A stretch of DNA of 38,372 nt, taken from contig JALCBB010000002.1 of NCBI GenBank assembly GCA_028066985.1, forward strand, positions 1 through 38,372, in the 5' to 3' direction. The notes under the pieces are model-generated. The model searched no databases and was not told the origin of the DNA. It was given only the letters and a program-made list of their open reading frames with translations. The position numbers and the translations under genes are program-made. Shown here piece after piece: positions 1 through 9,997 of the stretch. Origin of the DNA: Alphaproteobacteria bacterium (lineage in GTDB: Bacteria > Pseudomonadota > Alphaproteobacteria > JALCBB01). Positions within the stretch are counted from its first letter, which is position 1. Each line of letters starts with the position of its first letter.

Positions 1-244
1 CGCTGCCTGCAAAAAAATTAAATTAAAAAGAAATTAATTTATTTAATTAGACACCTTTAATTGTCTATTAATGAAAAGGCAATTGATTTAATTGACCCCT
101 TAAATAGTCAATAAATTATTATTTATTTTTTGCGGGCTAGCCCGCACCCATCTGCTGGCATCGCTCGCTTGAGCCAGCACTGTTAATGTCTAAATTTAAC
201 TCCCACTAATGCCAGAGGCTGATCTTCGCTGTCTCTATAATTGG
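1..244. repeat. Inverted-arm element copy A (left arm cut by window edge)
   Basis: AT-rich core with AATTGACCCCTTAAATAGTCAAT, arm hairpin GCGGGCTAGCCCGC at 132-145, TGCTGGC...GCCAGCA stem, CCCACTAATGCC, and TIR-like GATCTTCGCTGTCTCTATAATT. Confidence 0.9.
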
Positions 245-311
245 CTGGCTGTCCGCAAAATAAAAACAGGCTTGACGCTTCATCACATCCCTCGCTAACC
301 TCAAAAAAACA

Positions 312-1346
312 ATGACAAAATTCCTCGCACGACCGCTCGCCCAAAACACGCCCGAAATCCCCACATTCGGATTCGGAGGCGCGCCAGTCGGCGGACTCTT
401 CAAACCCGTCGCCGAATCCGAAGCGCGCGAAACCCTGGAAGCCGCCCTCGCCCAGGGCGTGCGATACTTCGACACCGCCCCCTTCTACGGCTTCGGACTC
501 TCGGAACACCGCGTCGGCAACGCCGTGCGCGGACAAAACTGCGCGGTCTCCACGAAAGTCGGCAGACTCCTCGCGCCCGGCGCCCGCGCAGACGCCGAAA
601 CCGCAGGATGGCACGAAGCGCTGCCGTTCCACCCCGTATACGACTACGGCTACGACGGCGTCATGCGCTCGTTTGAAGACTCGCTGCAGCGCCTCGGCAT
701 GGAACGCGTCGACATCCTCTTCGCGCACGACATCGGAACAATGACGCACGGCGCCGAAAACACGAAGCACATGCGCGACCTGGCAACAGGCGGCGTGCGC
801 GCGCTCGCGGAATTGCGCGCGTCGGGACGCGCCGGCGCGATCGGCATCGGAGTGAACGAAATCGCCGCCTGCCTGGACGCGCTCGAAATCGGCGAGTGGG
901 ACGCCTTCATCCTCGCCGGACGATACACCCTCCTCGAACAGGACGCGCTCGAAGAATTGTTTCCGCGCTGCGCGGCGCGCGGGGTGTCGGTGATTGTCGG
1001 GGGGCCGTTCAATTCGGGAGTGCTTGTCGGCGGCGACACCTGGAATTACACGGCGGCGCCGGCGGGCGTCATTGAGCGGGCGCGGCGTCTTGACGAGGTC
1101 TGCCGCGGCTGGGGGGTGCCGCTGCCGGCGGCGGCGCTGCAGTTTCCGCTCGGACATGAACGGGTCGCGTCGGTGATTCCGGGACTGCGCGACCGCCGCG
1201 AACTCTCGGAGGCGTTAAAATGGTCGGAGCATTTCATTCCCGCCGCGTTCTGGGACTCGCTCAAGGAAGAGGGTCTGCTGCGCGCGGACGCGCCGGCGCC
1301 GGCGGGCAATCCGTTCACGGGCGAGGCGCGCGAGGACGAAGGATGA
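312..1346 (+). CDS. Aldo/keto reductase (D-threo-aldose/L-fucose dehydrogenase-like)
   Basis: 344-aa ORF with the AKR pattern FGFGGAPVGGLF...GVRYFDTAPFYGFGLSEHRVG...STKVGRLL; ATGA overlap with the next gene. Confidence 0.85.
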   Translation: MTKFLARPLAQNTPEIPTFGFGGAPVGGLFKPVAESEARETLEAALAQGVRYFDTAPFYGFGLSEHRVGNAVRGQNCAVSTKVGRLLAPGARADAETAGWHEALPFHPVYDYGYDGVMRSFEDSLQRLGMERVDILFAHDIGTMTHGAENTKHMRDLATGGVRALAELRASGRAGAIGIGVNEIAACLDALEIGEWDAFILAGRYTLLEQDALEELFPRCAARGVSVIVGGPFNSGVLVGGDTWNYTAAPAGVIERARRLDEVCRGWGVPLPAAALQFPLGHERVASVIPGLRDRRELSEALKWSEHFIPAAFWDSLKEEGLLRADAPAPAGNPFTGEAREDEG

Positions 1347-2167
1347 AAATTGATTCGCACCAGCACTTCTGGAAACTGGAGCGCGGCGACTATCGCTGGC
1401 TGACGCCGGACCTTGAGGTGTTGTACCGCGATCATTCTCCCGGCGAACTTCGGAACATTCTTGATCGCGCCGGAATCGACGGAACGATCGCGGTTCAGGC
1501 CGCCGACAGCGAGGCGGAGACGGAGTATCTGCTGTCCTTGTCGGACGCGCACGACTGGATACGGGGGGTTGTCGGCTGGACAGACCTGGCGGCGCCGGAC
1601 GCGGGTGACGCGGTCGCGCGACTGGCGCGGCGGCGCGGGCTGGCGGGGATTCGTCCGATGATTCAGGACATCGCCGATGACGCCTGGATGCTCGGCGGGT
1701 CTCTTGGCGGTGGTATTGAGGCGATGATTGGCGCGGGTCTGGTGTTTGACGCGCTGGTTTTTCCGCGACATCTTGGTTATCTGCGCGAGTTTGCGGTTCG
1801 TTATCCTGGTTTACGGGTGGTGGTGGATCATTGCGCGAAGCCGCGGATCGGCGGCGGCGAGTTCGAGTCGTGGTCTGCCGGACTGGCGGCGGCGGCGCGT
1901 TCTGAGAATGTGTTTTGCAAGTTGTCCGGACTTGTGACGGAGGCGGGCGCGAACTGGACGGCGGAGGATTTGCGTCCGTACATGTCTTATGCGCGCGACA
2001 TTTTCGGTTTTGAGCGTTTATTATTCGGGAGCGACTGGCCTGTGGTTAATCTGGCGTCTAGTTACGGGGACTGGCTGGGTGTGGCGCGGGATTTTCTGTG
2101 TGACGCGAGCGAGGCGGAGGTGTCGGCGGTGATGGGCGGAAATGCGCTGGAGGTTTACGGCCTTTAA
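1343..2167 (+). CDS. Amidohydrolase family 2 (L-fuconolactonase-like)
   Basis: In-frame ATG at 1343 begins MKIDSHQHFWKLERGDYRWL; contains RPMIQDIADD, VVDHCAKP and LFGSDWPV, typical of the family. The ORF track starts earlier at 1220. Confidence 0.85.
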   Translation: MKIDSHQHFWKLERGDYRWLTPDLEVLYRDHSPGELRNILDRAGIDGTIAVQAADSEAETEYLLSLSDAHDWIRGVVGWTDLAAPDAGDAVARLARRRGLAGIRPMIQDIADDAWMLGGSLGGGIEAMIGAGLVFDALVFPRHLGYLREFAVRYPGLRVVVDHCAKPRIGGGEFESWSAGLAAAARSENVFCKLSGLVTEAGANWTAEDLRPYMSYARDIFGFERLLFGSDWPVVNLASSYGDWLGVARDFLCDASEAEVSAVMGGNALEVYGL

Positions 2168-2590
2168 TTAAGAGACAGACGAAGAGCGGCGTTCGGCATT
2201 AGTGGGACTTTGACTAAGACATTCACGATGTCGGCTCAAGCGAACCGCACCCGCTGATGCCCGCAGGCGCTGCCTGCAAAAAAATAAAATTAAAAAGAAA
2301 ATAATTTATTTAATAGGCACCATTAGCAGTCAATTAATTAAGAAAGCAATTTATTTAATTGACCCCTTAAATAGTCCATTTAATCTTTAATTTAATTTTT
2401 TTTGCGGGCTAGCCCGCACCCATCTGCGGGTATCGTTCGCTTGAGCCGACACCGTGAATGTCTTAGTCAAACGCCCACTAATGCCAGAAGCCGCGCCCCG
2501 ATTTAATTGACACCGTTATTGTCGTCTGTCCATCAATGGTCAAACGCCCGCTAATGCCAAATGCCGTTCTTCGTCTGTCTCCTGATTAAA
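2164..2590. repeat. Inverted-arm element copy B
   Basis: TTAATTAAGAGACAGACGAAG at the left end, CTTCGTCTGTCTCCTGATTAAA at the right end; GCAGGCGCTGCCTGC left hairpin, GCGGGCTAGCCCGC right hairpin (2404-2417), AT-rich core. Confidence 0.92.
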
Positions 2591-2618
2591 GAATGCCCGA
2601 CAGGCGGCGCTCAGGGAT

Positions 2619-3896
2619 TCAGGGATACAGAAGGCCAGGAAGCCACAACGCAATCCCGGGGAAAAATACTATCAGCAGCAAAACTATAACCAGCGGAACC
2701 AGAAACGGCACCGTCGCACGCATACAACGCTCGAAACTCACGCCCGAAATGTCCGAAAGCACAAACAACACCATCCCCACCGGCGGCGTCAGCAAGCCAA
2801 GCATCAGATTCAATATCAGCAAAATCCCCAGATGCACCGGATCTATCCCCACCTCGACCGCGATCGGCAAAAGCACAGGAACCAGTATCGTGATCGCCGC
2901 GATCGTCTCCATGAAAAGTCCGATCACCAGAACCATCGCCATCATCAGCAGCAGCAGAACATGCGGACTCTCCGTCAGTCCGAGCAGCGCGTCGCCGAGA
3001 AGCGTCGCCACCTGATTCGCCGTCAGAATCCACGCGAAAACCGTCGCCGACGCCACAATCATCAGCACCGCCGCCGAAGTCTCTATCGTGTCCATGGAAA
3101 CCCGCACGATATGACGCCAGCCGAGCGAGCGATACACAAACACCCCCAGAAACAACGCATAACAGACCGCCGCTATCGCCGCCTCCGTCGGAGTGAAAAC
3201 CCCGCTCACAATCCCGCCGACAATGATCACAGGCGTCAGCAAAGGCAGAAACGCCGCCTTGAACGCGACCCAGATGCGGCAGAAGTCAATCCGGCTGTCA
3301 CGCGGATACCCCCGCCGCCGCGCATACAGCGCCACCATCACCATCAGAGCCAGCGCCAGAAGAAGCCCCGGAATCAGTCCGGCCACGAAAAGTTGTCCTA
3401 TGGAAACCGACGCCAGAACGCCGTAAATCACCAGCGGCAGCGACGGCGGAATAATCGGACCAATCGTGGAAGACGCCGCCGTGACACCGACCGAAAAATC
3501 GGTGTCGTAGCCGGCCTCGCGCATCGCCCGGATTTCAATGTTTCCGAGTCCGCCCGCGTCGGCGACGGCGGCGCCCGACATTCCCGCGAAGATGACGCTG
3601 GCGCCGATGTTGACATGTCCGAGTCCGCCCGGCGCCCATCCGACAAGCGCGCGCGCCAGAGCGAAAATTCTGGTCGTGATGCCGCCGCTGTTCATCAGAT
3701 GTCCGGCGAGAATGAAAAACGGAATCGCCAGAAGCGGAAAACTGTCGACGCCGCCGATCATCCTGTGAATGAGCAGAACATCCGGAAGCCCCTCAAGCGC
3801 GATATACGACAGAGACGCCAGACCGAGCGCGACCGCTATCGGAATCCCCAGAAACAGAAGCGTGAACATCACCGCGAAAAGAACCAGCAGAGACAC
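2619..3896 (-). CDS. dctM: TRAP transporter large permease (DctM family)
   Basis: 425 aa, hydrophobic; FAGMSGAAVADAGGLG, AASSTIGPIIPPSLPLVIYG and LLTPPVGMVLFV motifs. Confidence 0.93.
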   Translation of the reverse strand: MSLLVLFAVMFTLLFLGIPIAVALGLASLSYIALEGLPDVLLIHRMIGGVDSFPLLAIPFFILAGHLMNSGGITTRIFALARALVGWAPGGLGHVNIGASVIFAGMSGAAVADAGGLGNIEIRAMREAGYDTDFSVGVTAASSTIGPIIPPSLPLVIYGVLASVSIGQLFVAGLIPGLLLALALMVMVALYARRRGYPRDSRIDFCRIWVAFKAAFLPLLTPVIIVGGIVSGVFTPTEAAIAAVCYALFLGVFVYRSLGWRHIVRVSMDTIETSAAVLMIVASATVFAWILTANQVATLLGDALLGLTESPHVLLLLMMAMVLVIGLFMETIAAITILVPVLLPIAVEVGIDPVHLGILLILNLMLGLLTPPVGMVLFVLSDISGVSFERCMRATVPFLVPLVIVLLLIVFFPGIALWLPGLLYP

Positions 3897-4435
3897 TAGA
3901 ACCTCCCCCGGACAAGCCGCGCCAGCCGCACAAGCGCGAAAAACGCCATGAAAAAACAGCAGACGGAAACCGCGTAGTGAATCACCGACTTGGGAATATC
4001 AACCGAAACCATGCTGCTCTTCGTCCGCATCGCGAGTTCTATGGCGAGCCAGCCGCAGTAGGCGAAGAAAACACAGACCGCCGCCTGCAGCGCCGGCAGC
4101 AGAAATTTAAGAACCGGCCGCGGCAGATGCGGATGCAGAAATTCCAGAAAAATATGCCTGTTCTTGCGCACGCAGATGATGCTGCCGGAAAAAGCGAGAA
4201 GAATCAGAAAATAGCGGGCGATTTCCTCGGTCCAGCCGAGGCTGTCGTTCAGGACATAGCGCGTGAAAAACTGCAGCGCGACAATGAAAAACAGAATCGC
4301 GAAAATGACGAGAGCGGGCGCGTCAAACCAGCGCACATCCGAGATGTCGTCGAGGATTTCCTCCTCCCGCCGTTCGTCGTCGGGCGAATGTTCCGCCGCG
4401 CGCGGCGCGGGGGCGCTTTCGGAGTCCGTGTCCAT
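3896..4435 (-). CDS. dctQ: TRAP transporter small permease (DctQ family)
   Basis: Four hydrophobic segments, LGWTEEIARYFLILLAFSG motif; adjacent to dctM. Confidence 0.88.
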   Translation of the reverse strand: MDTDSESAPAPRAAEHSPDDERREEEILDDISDVRWFDAPALVIFAILFFIVALQFFTRYVLNDSLGWTEEIARYFLILLAFSGSIICVRKNRHIFLEFLHPHLPRPVLKFLLPALQAAVCVFFAYCGWLAIELAMRTKSSMVSVDIPKSVIHYAVSVCCFFMAFFALVRLARLVRGRF

Positions 4436-4507
4436 CCGCCGCTTCCGTTTTCATGCGCGCCGCGCGTCCCGCCTCGCGCGGAGACGGGACGCGGCGGTCG
4501 CGACAGG

Positions 4508-5506
4508 TCAGCGGGCGTCCGGAATCGCCTGCAGACGGCGATAGACATCCTCGCCGAAGGGCAGGTCTCCGGCGACCAGCGCCGGCGCCACGGCCTCAAT
4601 GAACGGCGCGCGATCCACCTCGTTGACGGTGATGCCCTCGCCGCGGAACCATTCAACGAGAGAATTTTCACCGTCAACGATCTGCTCGGTGATCCAGTCC
4701 GCGGTCTCGGCGAGGACTCCGGTGAGGATCTCCTTGTCTTCGTCGCTCATCCGCGCGAGGGTGACGCCGGAGGCGATGGTGAAGATGGAGTTGGTGATGT
4801 GTCCCGTGAGGTTGATGTTGCTCTGCACCTCGTGGAACTTCTTCGCCTGAATCGTGGTGAGCGGATTCTCCTGCGCGTCGACCACGCCCTGCTGCAGCGA
4901 GAGATAGACCTCCGCGAAGGCGATCGGCGTCGGATTGGCGCCCACCGTCTCGGGAAAGAGAACATACGACGGCGCGTTGGGAACGCGGATCTTCAGGCCC
5001 GCCATGTCCGCCGGCCGGAGGATCGGCTTGTTGGAGGTGACATGCCGCGAGCCGTAGTAGCTGACCGCGAGAATCTCGTTGCCGCCGCTCGCGCCGGTGT
5101 ATCCCTCGGAGAGTTCGGCGAAGAGGTCGCTGTTGCGGTAGGCGTCCCAGTGCTTGAGGTTTCGCAGCGTGAAGGGGTAGTCGGAGATGGCGATGGGTCC
5201 GTAGATGTTTTCCGCGAATCCGGCGCCGGTGTAGATGACATCAATGGTGCCGAGGGAGAGCGCCTCGTTGAGGTCGGCTTCCTTGCCGAGCGAGGAGGCG
5301 GGGAAGACTTCCATCGTGATCCGGCCGCCGGTGCGCTCTTCAAGAAGTCTGGCGGCCTCAAGCGCGCCCTCGTGGAGAGGGTGGCTGGTCTCATAGACAT
5401 GAGCGAGTTTGAGGGCCTGCGCGGCGGCGGAGTCGATGCCGAGCATTGCCCCCCCCCCGATGATGAGAATCGCCGAGAGAACGACGACAGTTCTGACGAG
5501 TTTCAT
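4508..5506 (-). CDS. dctP: TRAP transporter solute-binding protein (DctP family)
   Basis: Signal peptide MKLVRTVVVLSAILIIGGGAMLGIDSAAAQA; SSLGKEADLNEALSLGTIDVIYTG; VVDAQENPLTTI. Start trimmed to 5506. Confidence 0.9.
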   Translation of the reverse strand: MKLVRTVVVLSAILIIGGGAMLGIDSAAAQALKLAHVYETSHPLHEGALEAARLLEERTGGRITMEVFPASSLGKEADLNEALSLGTIDVIYTGAGFAENIYGPIAISDYPFTLRNLKHWDAYRNSDLFAELSEGYTGASGGNEILAVSYYGSRHVTSNKPILRPADMAGLKIRVPNAPSYVLFPETVGANPTPIAFAEVYLSLQQGVVDAQENPLTTIQAKKFHEVQSNINLTGHITNSIFTIASGVTLARMSDEDKEILTGVLAETADWITEQIVDGENSLVEWFRGEGITVNEVDRAPFIEAVAPALVAGDLPFGEDVYRRLQAIPDAR

Positions 5507-5552
5507 TGTTTTTGTCCCTTGCGGTGGTGGAGGAAACGCGTCGCCGATGAAG

Positions 5553-6791
5553 TCACATTGACGGCGGCGCGACATTCACGGACGGCGCGGACGGAGATGT
5601 CCGCGACGGCCGCGATGACTGTGATGACTTTGACGACCGCGACGACCGTGAAGGTCGCGGTGAGTTGTCCGTGTCTTCCGAGTGTGTGTCCGGGGGATTC
5701 TCGGGGAGGGCGTCTTCGCGGAGTTTGTTCCAGTTGAACTCCACGCCGATTCCGGGAGTGTCGGGGGCGACGGCGAGGTGATTTTCCACGACCAGGGGGC
5801 GGGCGGTGTATTCGTCAACGGGGAAACTGTGCGCCTCCAGCCATCCGGCGTTTGTCTGCGCGGCGACGAGGCTGACATGGAGTTCCTGAATTCCGTGACT
5901 GCAGACGGGAACGCCGTGCTGCCGCGCCTGTTCGGCGACCTCCAGCCATCCGGTTATGCCGCCGCAGTTGGCGGCGTCGGGCTGAACATAGGAGAGACCC
6001 GCACGCGCGAAGGCGAGCGCGAATTCGTGTTCGGTGTGCCAGTTCTCGCCCGCCGCGACGGGAATCCCGCCTTCGTCCGCGACGCGGGCGAGTCCGGCGT
6101 AGTCGTCGGGGATGACGGGCTCTTCAAACCAGAGGACGCGGTGTCCGGCGAAGGCGCGCGCGGCTTTGACGGCGCGCGGAACATCAAAGGCGTAGTTGGC
6201 GTCCACCATGAGGGCGCGGTCGGGACCGAGCAGATCGCGGACGGCGGCGACGCGCTCGCTGTCTTCGCCGAGGTCGGGCTTTCCGACTTTGATTTTGACG
6301 GCGTTGAATCCGGCGGCGAGGTGGTTTTCAACGCTGTCGAGGAGTTTCGCGAGCGGATAGTTGAGGTCGATGCCGCCGCGGTAGACTTTGCAGCGTCCGC
6401 CGGCGCCGCCCGTGATGTGATGGAGGGGTTTGCCGAGGCGTCTGGCGCGCGCGTCCCAGAGGGCGATGTCTATGGCGGAGACGGCGAAGGCGGCGACGCC
6501 GCCGCGTCCGACATAGTGGATGCGGCGGAGCATTTGTCTGTTGAGTTGTTCGACTTCGGCGCCGTCCTGTCCGAGGAGGCCGGGGGCGAGGTCGTGTTTG
6601 ATCATGGCGCGGATTGCCTGTCCGCCTTTGCCGCCGGTGTAGGTGTATCCGGTGCCCGTGGTTTTGTCGGCGAGTTCTACCTGCGCGATGACGAGTTCAA
6701 AGTCGGAGTGGGTGCCGTGCGAGGCGTCCGCGAGTTTTTCCCGAAGGGGGAGGCGGAACGCGGTGCTTGCGACGCGGGTGATTTTGCTCAT
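5553..6791 (-). CDS. Enolase-superfamily protein (mandelate racemase/muconate lactonizing enzyme)
   Basis: [36 protein letters not shown] motifs; low-complexity Ser/Arg C-terminal tail. Confidence 0.88.
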   Translation of the reverse strand: MSKITRVASTAFRLPLREKLADASHGTHSDFELVIAQVELADKTTGTGYTYTGGKGGQAIRAMIKHDLAPGLLGQDGAEVEQLNRQMLRRIHYVGRGGVAAFAVSAIDIALWDARARRLGKPLHHITGGAGGRCKVYRGGIDLNYPLAKLLDSVENHLAAGFNAVKIKVGKPDLGEDSERVAAVRDLLGPDRALMVDANYAFDVPRAVKAARAFAGHRVLWFEEPVIPDDYAGLARVADEGGIPVAAGENWHTEHEFALAFARAGLSYVQPDAANCGGITGWLEVAEQARQHGVPVCSHGIQELHVSLVAAQTNAGWLEAHSFPVDEYTARPLVVENHLAVAPDTPGIGVEFNWNKLREDALPENPPDTHSEDTDNSPRPSRSSRSSKSSQSSRPSRTSPSAPSVNVAPPSM

Positions 6792-6900
6792 GGTTCAGGT
6801 TTTGCGTCCATATATAAAGCATATATTTGCCTATGAAGCAAGGAATTTGTGCTGTTATCTGTTAAGCATTGATTTTGCTTGATTTTTGCGGGCGGCTGAC

Positions 6901-7453
6901 TGATTAAAGGGACAGCGAAGCGCGGCCTCCGGCATTAGTGACGCTTTAATCAGGAGACAGACGAAGCACGGCCTCCGGCATTAGTGGGAGTTTGACTGAG
7001 ACATTCACGATGTTGGCTCAAGCGAACCGCACCCACAGATGGCTGGCGGCACTGCCGCCAAAAAAATTAAAATTAAAAAGAAATTAATTTATTTAATTGA
7101 CACCATTATTTGTCTAAGTTAATGAGAGAAGAATTTATTTAATTGATCCCATTAATAGTCAAAATTAATTTTTAATTTTTTTGCGGGCTAGCCCGCACCC
7201 ATCTGCTGGCATCGCTCGCTTGAGCCAGCATCGTGAATGTCTTAGTCCAACTCCCACTAATGCCAAATGCCTGACGCCGATTTAATTGACACCATTAATT
7301 GTCTATTTAATTTTAATTTATTTTTTTTGCAGGCGGCGCCTGCGGGCATCAGTTGGTGCGGTTCGCTTGAGCCAACACCGTGAATGTCTCAGTCAAACGC
7401 CCACTAATGCCAAAGATCGCGCTTCGTCTGTCTCCTAATTACTCCTAATTAAA
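6901..7453. repeat. Inverted-arm element copy C with additional arm units
   Basis: GGCGGCACTGCCGCC left hairpin, GCGGGCTAGCCCGC at 7183-7196, then a further GCAGGCGGCGCCTGC arm; CCCACTAATGCC twice; TIR-like ends. Confidence 0.9.
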
Positions 7454-7530
7454 GCATCAGCGAATGCCAAAGATCGCACTACGGAACTCTCTCTATAGAC
7501 AGATGACTCGCCGAAAGAGTAACCTGAAAT

Positions 7531-8937
7531 ATGCCCGTACACCGCCAGGCGCCGCCGAACACAAAGCCCGACATCCTCGTCATCGGCGGAGGCAACGCCG
7601 CCCTCACAGCCGCCCTCACAGCCGCGGAAACAGGCGCGTCCGTCACGCTCCTCGAAAGCGCGCCCGAACACCAGCGCGGCGGCAACTCAAGACACACGCG
7701 CAACTTCCGATGCGCGCACTCAGAACCCCTCGACACCCTCGCCGGACAATACCACGAAAACGAATACCTCAACGACCTCCTCGAAGTCACACAGGGCGAC
7801 ACCGACGAAGAACTCGCGCGCCTCTGCATCCGCAACTCGCGCGGCGCATACAACTGGATGACAAAACACGGCGTCCGCTTTCAGCCGCCGCTCTCAGGCA
7901 CCCTCTCGCTCGCGCGCACCAACGCCTTCTTCCTCGGAGGCGGCAAAGCCCTCCTCAACGCATACTACCGCGCCGCCGCCGCGCTCGGAGTCGGAATTTC
8001 GTACAACTCCGAAGTCACCCGCATCACATACGACGGCGGACGCGTCACAGATGTGACCGCCCGCGTCAACGGCGCCGATGTTGTCTTCGCGCCGCGCGCC
8101 GTCGTCGCCGCCTCGGGAGGCTTTGAAGCCGACCTCGAATGGCTCGCGCGGGTCTGGGGCGAGGCGGCGCGCAACTTCGTCGTGCGCGGCACGCCGCACA
8201 ACCGCGGGACCGTCCTGCGCGAACTGCTGGATCAGGGCGCCGAGAGCGTCGGCGATCCGGCGCAGTGCCACGCCGTCGCCGTCGACGGACGCGCCCCGAA
8301 ATACGACGGCGGCATCGTCACGCGCCTGGACTGCGTTCCCTTCTCGGCGGTCGTGAACCGCGACGGCGAGCGCTTCCACGACGAAGGCGAAGACATCTGG
8401 CCGAAACGATACGCCGTCTGGGGACGCCTCGTCGCGAAACAGCCCGGACAGATCGCATACGCCATCATCGACTCAAAAGCGACAGGACTCTTCATGCCGT
8501 CGGCGTTTCCGCCCGTCGCCGCGGACACGATAGAGGAACTCGCGCGCAAACTCGGGCTTCCGGCGCGAAAAGTCGCGCGCACGATAGAAACTTTCAACGC
8601 GGCGTGTCGTCCCGGTCTGTTTCGTCCGGGCGAGCGCGACGGTCTCGCCGCCGGGGGACTCGCGCCGCCGAAGAGCAACTGGGCGCGTCCGATATCGCGC
8701 GCGCCGTTTTACGGCTACGCGCTGCGTCCCGGGGTGACCTTCACCTATCTCGGCGTGAAGGTTGACGCGGAGGCGCGGGTCTGTTCGCGCGGCGGCGCGT
8801 CCGGAAATCTCTGGGCGGCGGGCGAGATCATGGCTGGCTCGCTGCTCGGACGCGGATATCTCGCGGGATTCGGAATGACAATCGGCACGGTCTTCGGCCG
8901 CCTCGCGGGAGAGGGGGCGGCGCGCTATGTCCGATGA
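7531..8937 (+). CDS. tcuA: FAD-dependent tricarballylate dehydrogenase-like protein (TcuA family)
   Basis: DILVIGGGNAALTAALTAAETGASVTLLE; NSRHTRNFRCAH; flavoprotein C-terminus GNLWAAGEIMAGSLLGRGYLAGFGMTIGTVFGRLAG. Confidence 0.85.
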   Translation: MPVHRQAPPNTKPDILVIGGGNAALTAALTAAETGASVTLLESAPEHQRGGNSRHTRNFRCAHSEPLDTLAGQYHENEYLNDLLEVTQGDTDEELARLCIRNSRGAYNWMTKHGVRFQPPLSGTLSLARTNAFFLGGGKALLNAYYRAAAALGVGISYNSEVTRITYDGGRVTDVTARVNGADVVFAPRAVVAASGGFEADLEWLARVWGEAARNFVVRGTPHNRGTVLRELLDQGAESVGDPAQCHAVAVDGRAPKYDGGIVTRLDCVPFSAVVNRDGERFHDEGEDIWPKRYAVWGRLVAKQPGQIAYAIIDSKATGLFMPSAFPPVAADTIEELARKLGLPARKVARTIETFNAACRPGLFRPGERDGLAAGGLAPPKSNWARPISRAPFYGYALRPGVTFTYLGVKVDAEARVCSRGGASGNLWAAGEIMAGSLLGRGYLAGFGMTIGTVFGRLAGEGAARYVR

Positions 8938-9997
8938 CATGCGGGATGAAATGCCGGAGACCGCCGGCGAGGCGCGGCGGCAGATGGAGATCTGCAACGC
9001 CTGTCGTTACTGCGAGGGATATTGCGCGGTCTTTCCGGCGATGTTCGCGGCGGACGGCTTCTCGCCGGATGTTGTCTCGCGGCTGGCGAATCTGTGTCAT
9101 AATTGCCGCGGCTGTTATTATTCGTGTCAGTATACGGCGCCGCATGAGTTCGCGGTGAATCTGCCGGCGATTCTGGCGGAGGCGCGGCACGAGTCCTGGA
9201 AGGAGTTTGTCTGGCCGCGGCGGTTCGCGCTGTCGTTTGAAAGGGCGGGAGTCGTGACGGCGGCGACACTGACGGCGGCGTTTATATTTTTCTTCTGGCT
9301 GGCGGCGGTAATTCCTTCCGGGGGCGGGGAGGGATTTTACGCGGTGATTTCGCATGGTGTGATGGTGATGATTTTTGTTCCGGCGTTTTTGTTTCCGCTG
9401 GTTGCGATCGGGGTGTCATTGGTTCGCTGGCGGCGATTTGTCGGCGGCGGACGGCTGAGACGGAGCGACATTCGCCGCGCGTTTCGTGACGCGGCGACGA
9501 TGCGCAATCTTGGCGGCGGCGGGGACGGCTGTAATTTTGAGGATGGCGACGGTTTTTCGCAGTGGCGGCGTGTGTGGCATCAGTTGACTTTGTGGGGATT
9601 TTTGCTGTGTTTCGCTTCTACCTGCGCGGGTTCGGCGATGCGTTATGGTTTCGGACTTGAGGCGCCGTATGCCTGGTATACGCCGCCGAAGTTGCTCGGG
9701 GTTCCCGGGGGAGTTTTGCTGTGTTTCGGGACGGCGGGGCTGGCGTGGCTTAAGGTGCGGGCGGATCCTGCATTGGGCGTGGCGCGGATCTGGGGAGGCG
9801 AGATGGCGTTTATTTTGTTGTTGTTTGGCGTGAGCGCGACGGGTCTGGCGCTGTACGGGGCGACGGGGACGGTGTTTGCGGACTGGCTGTTGTGTGTGCA
9901 TCTGGGTTTTGTGCTGTCATTTTTTGTGATGATGCCGTATTCCAAGATGGTGCATGGATTTTATCGTCTGGCGGCGCTCGCGCACCCAAAAAATTAA
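8927..9997 (+). CDS. tcuB: Tricarballylate utilization 4Fe-4S protein (TcuB family)
   Basis: Two Cys clusters CNACRYCEGYCAVFP and CHNCRGCYYSCQYTAPHEF, then multiple TM segments; overlaps tcuA. Confidence 0.88.
   Translation: MSDDMRDEMPETAGEARRQMEICNACRYCEGYCAVFPAMFAADGFSPDVVSRLANLCHNCRGCYYSCQYTAPHEFAVNLPAILAEARHESWKEFVWPRRFALSFERAGVVTAATLTAAFIFFFWLAAVIPSGGGEGFYAVISHGVMVMIFVPAFLFPLVAIGVSLVRWRRFVGGGRLRRSDIRRAFRDAATMRNLGGGGDGCNFEDGDGFSQWRRVWHQLTLWGFLLCFASTCAGSAMRYGFGLEAPYAWYTPPKLLGVPGGVLLCFGTAGLAWLKVRADPALGVARIWGGEMAFILLLFGVSATGLALYGATGTVFADWLLCVHLGFVLSFFVMMPYSKMVHGFYRLAALAHPKN

Noticed and set aside
2164-2590. Element hairpins as ordinary Rho-independent terminators
   Set aside because: The T-tract precedes the GC hairpin and an A-tract follows it in both reading directions, opposite to an intrinsic terminator. 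Termination by another mechanism is not excluded.
6901-7453. Insertion sequence with transposase
   Set aside because: No transposase, integrase or RAYT-like ORF in any element or elsewhere in the window; at most non-autonomous elements.
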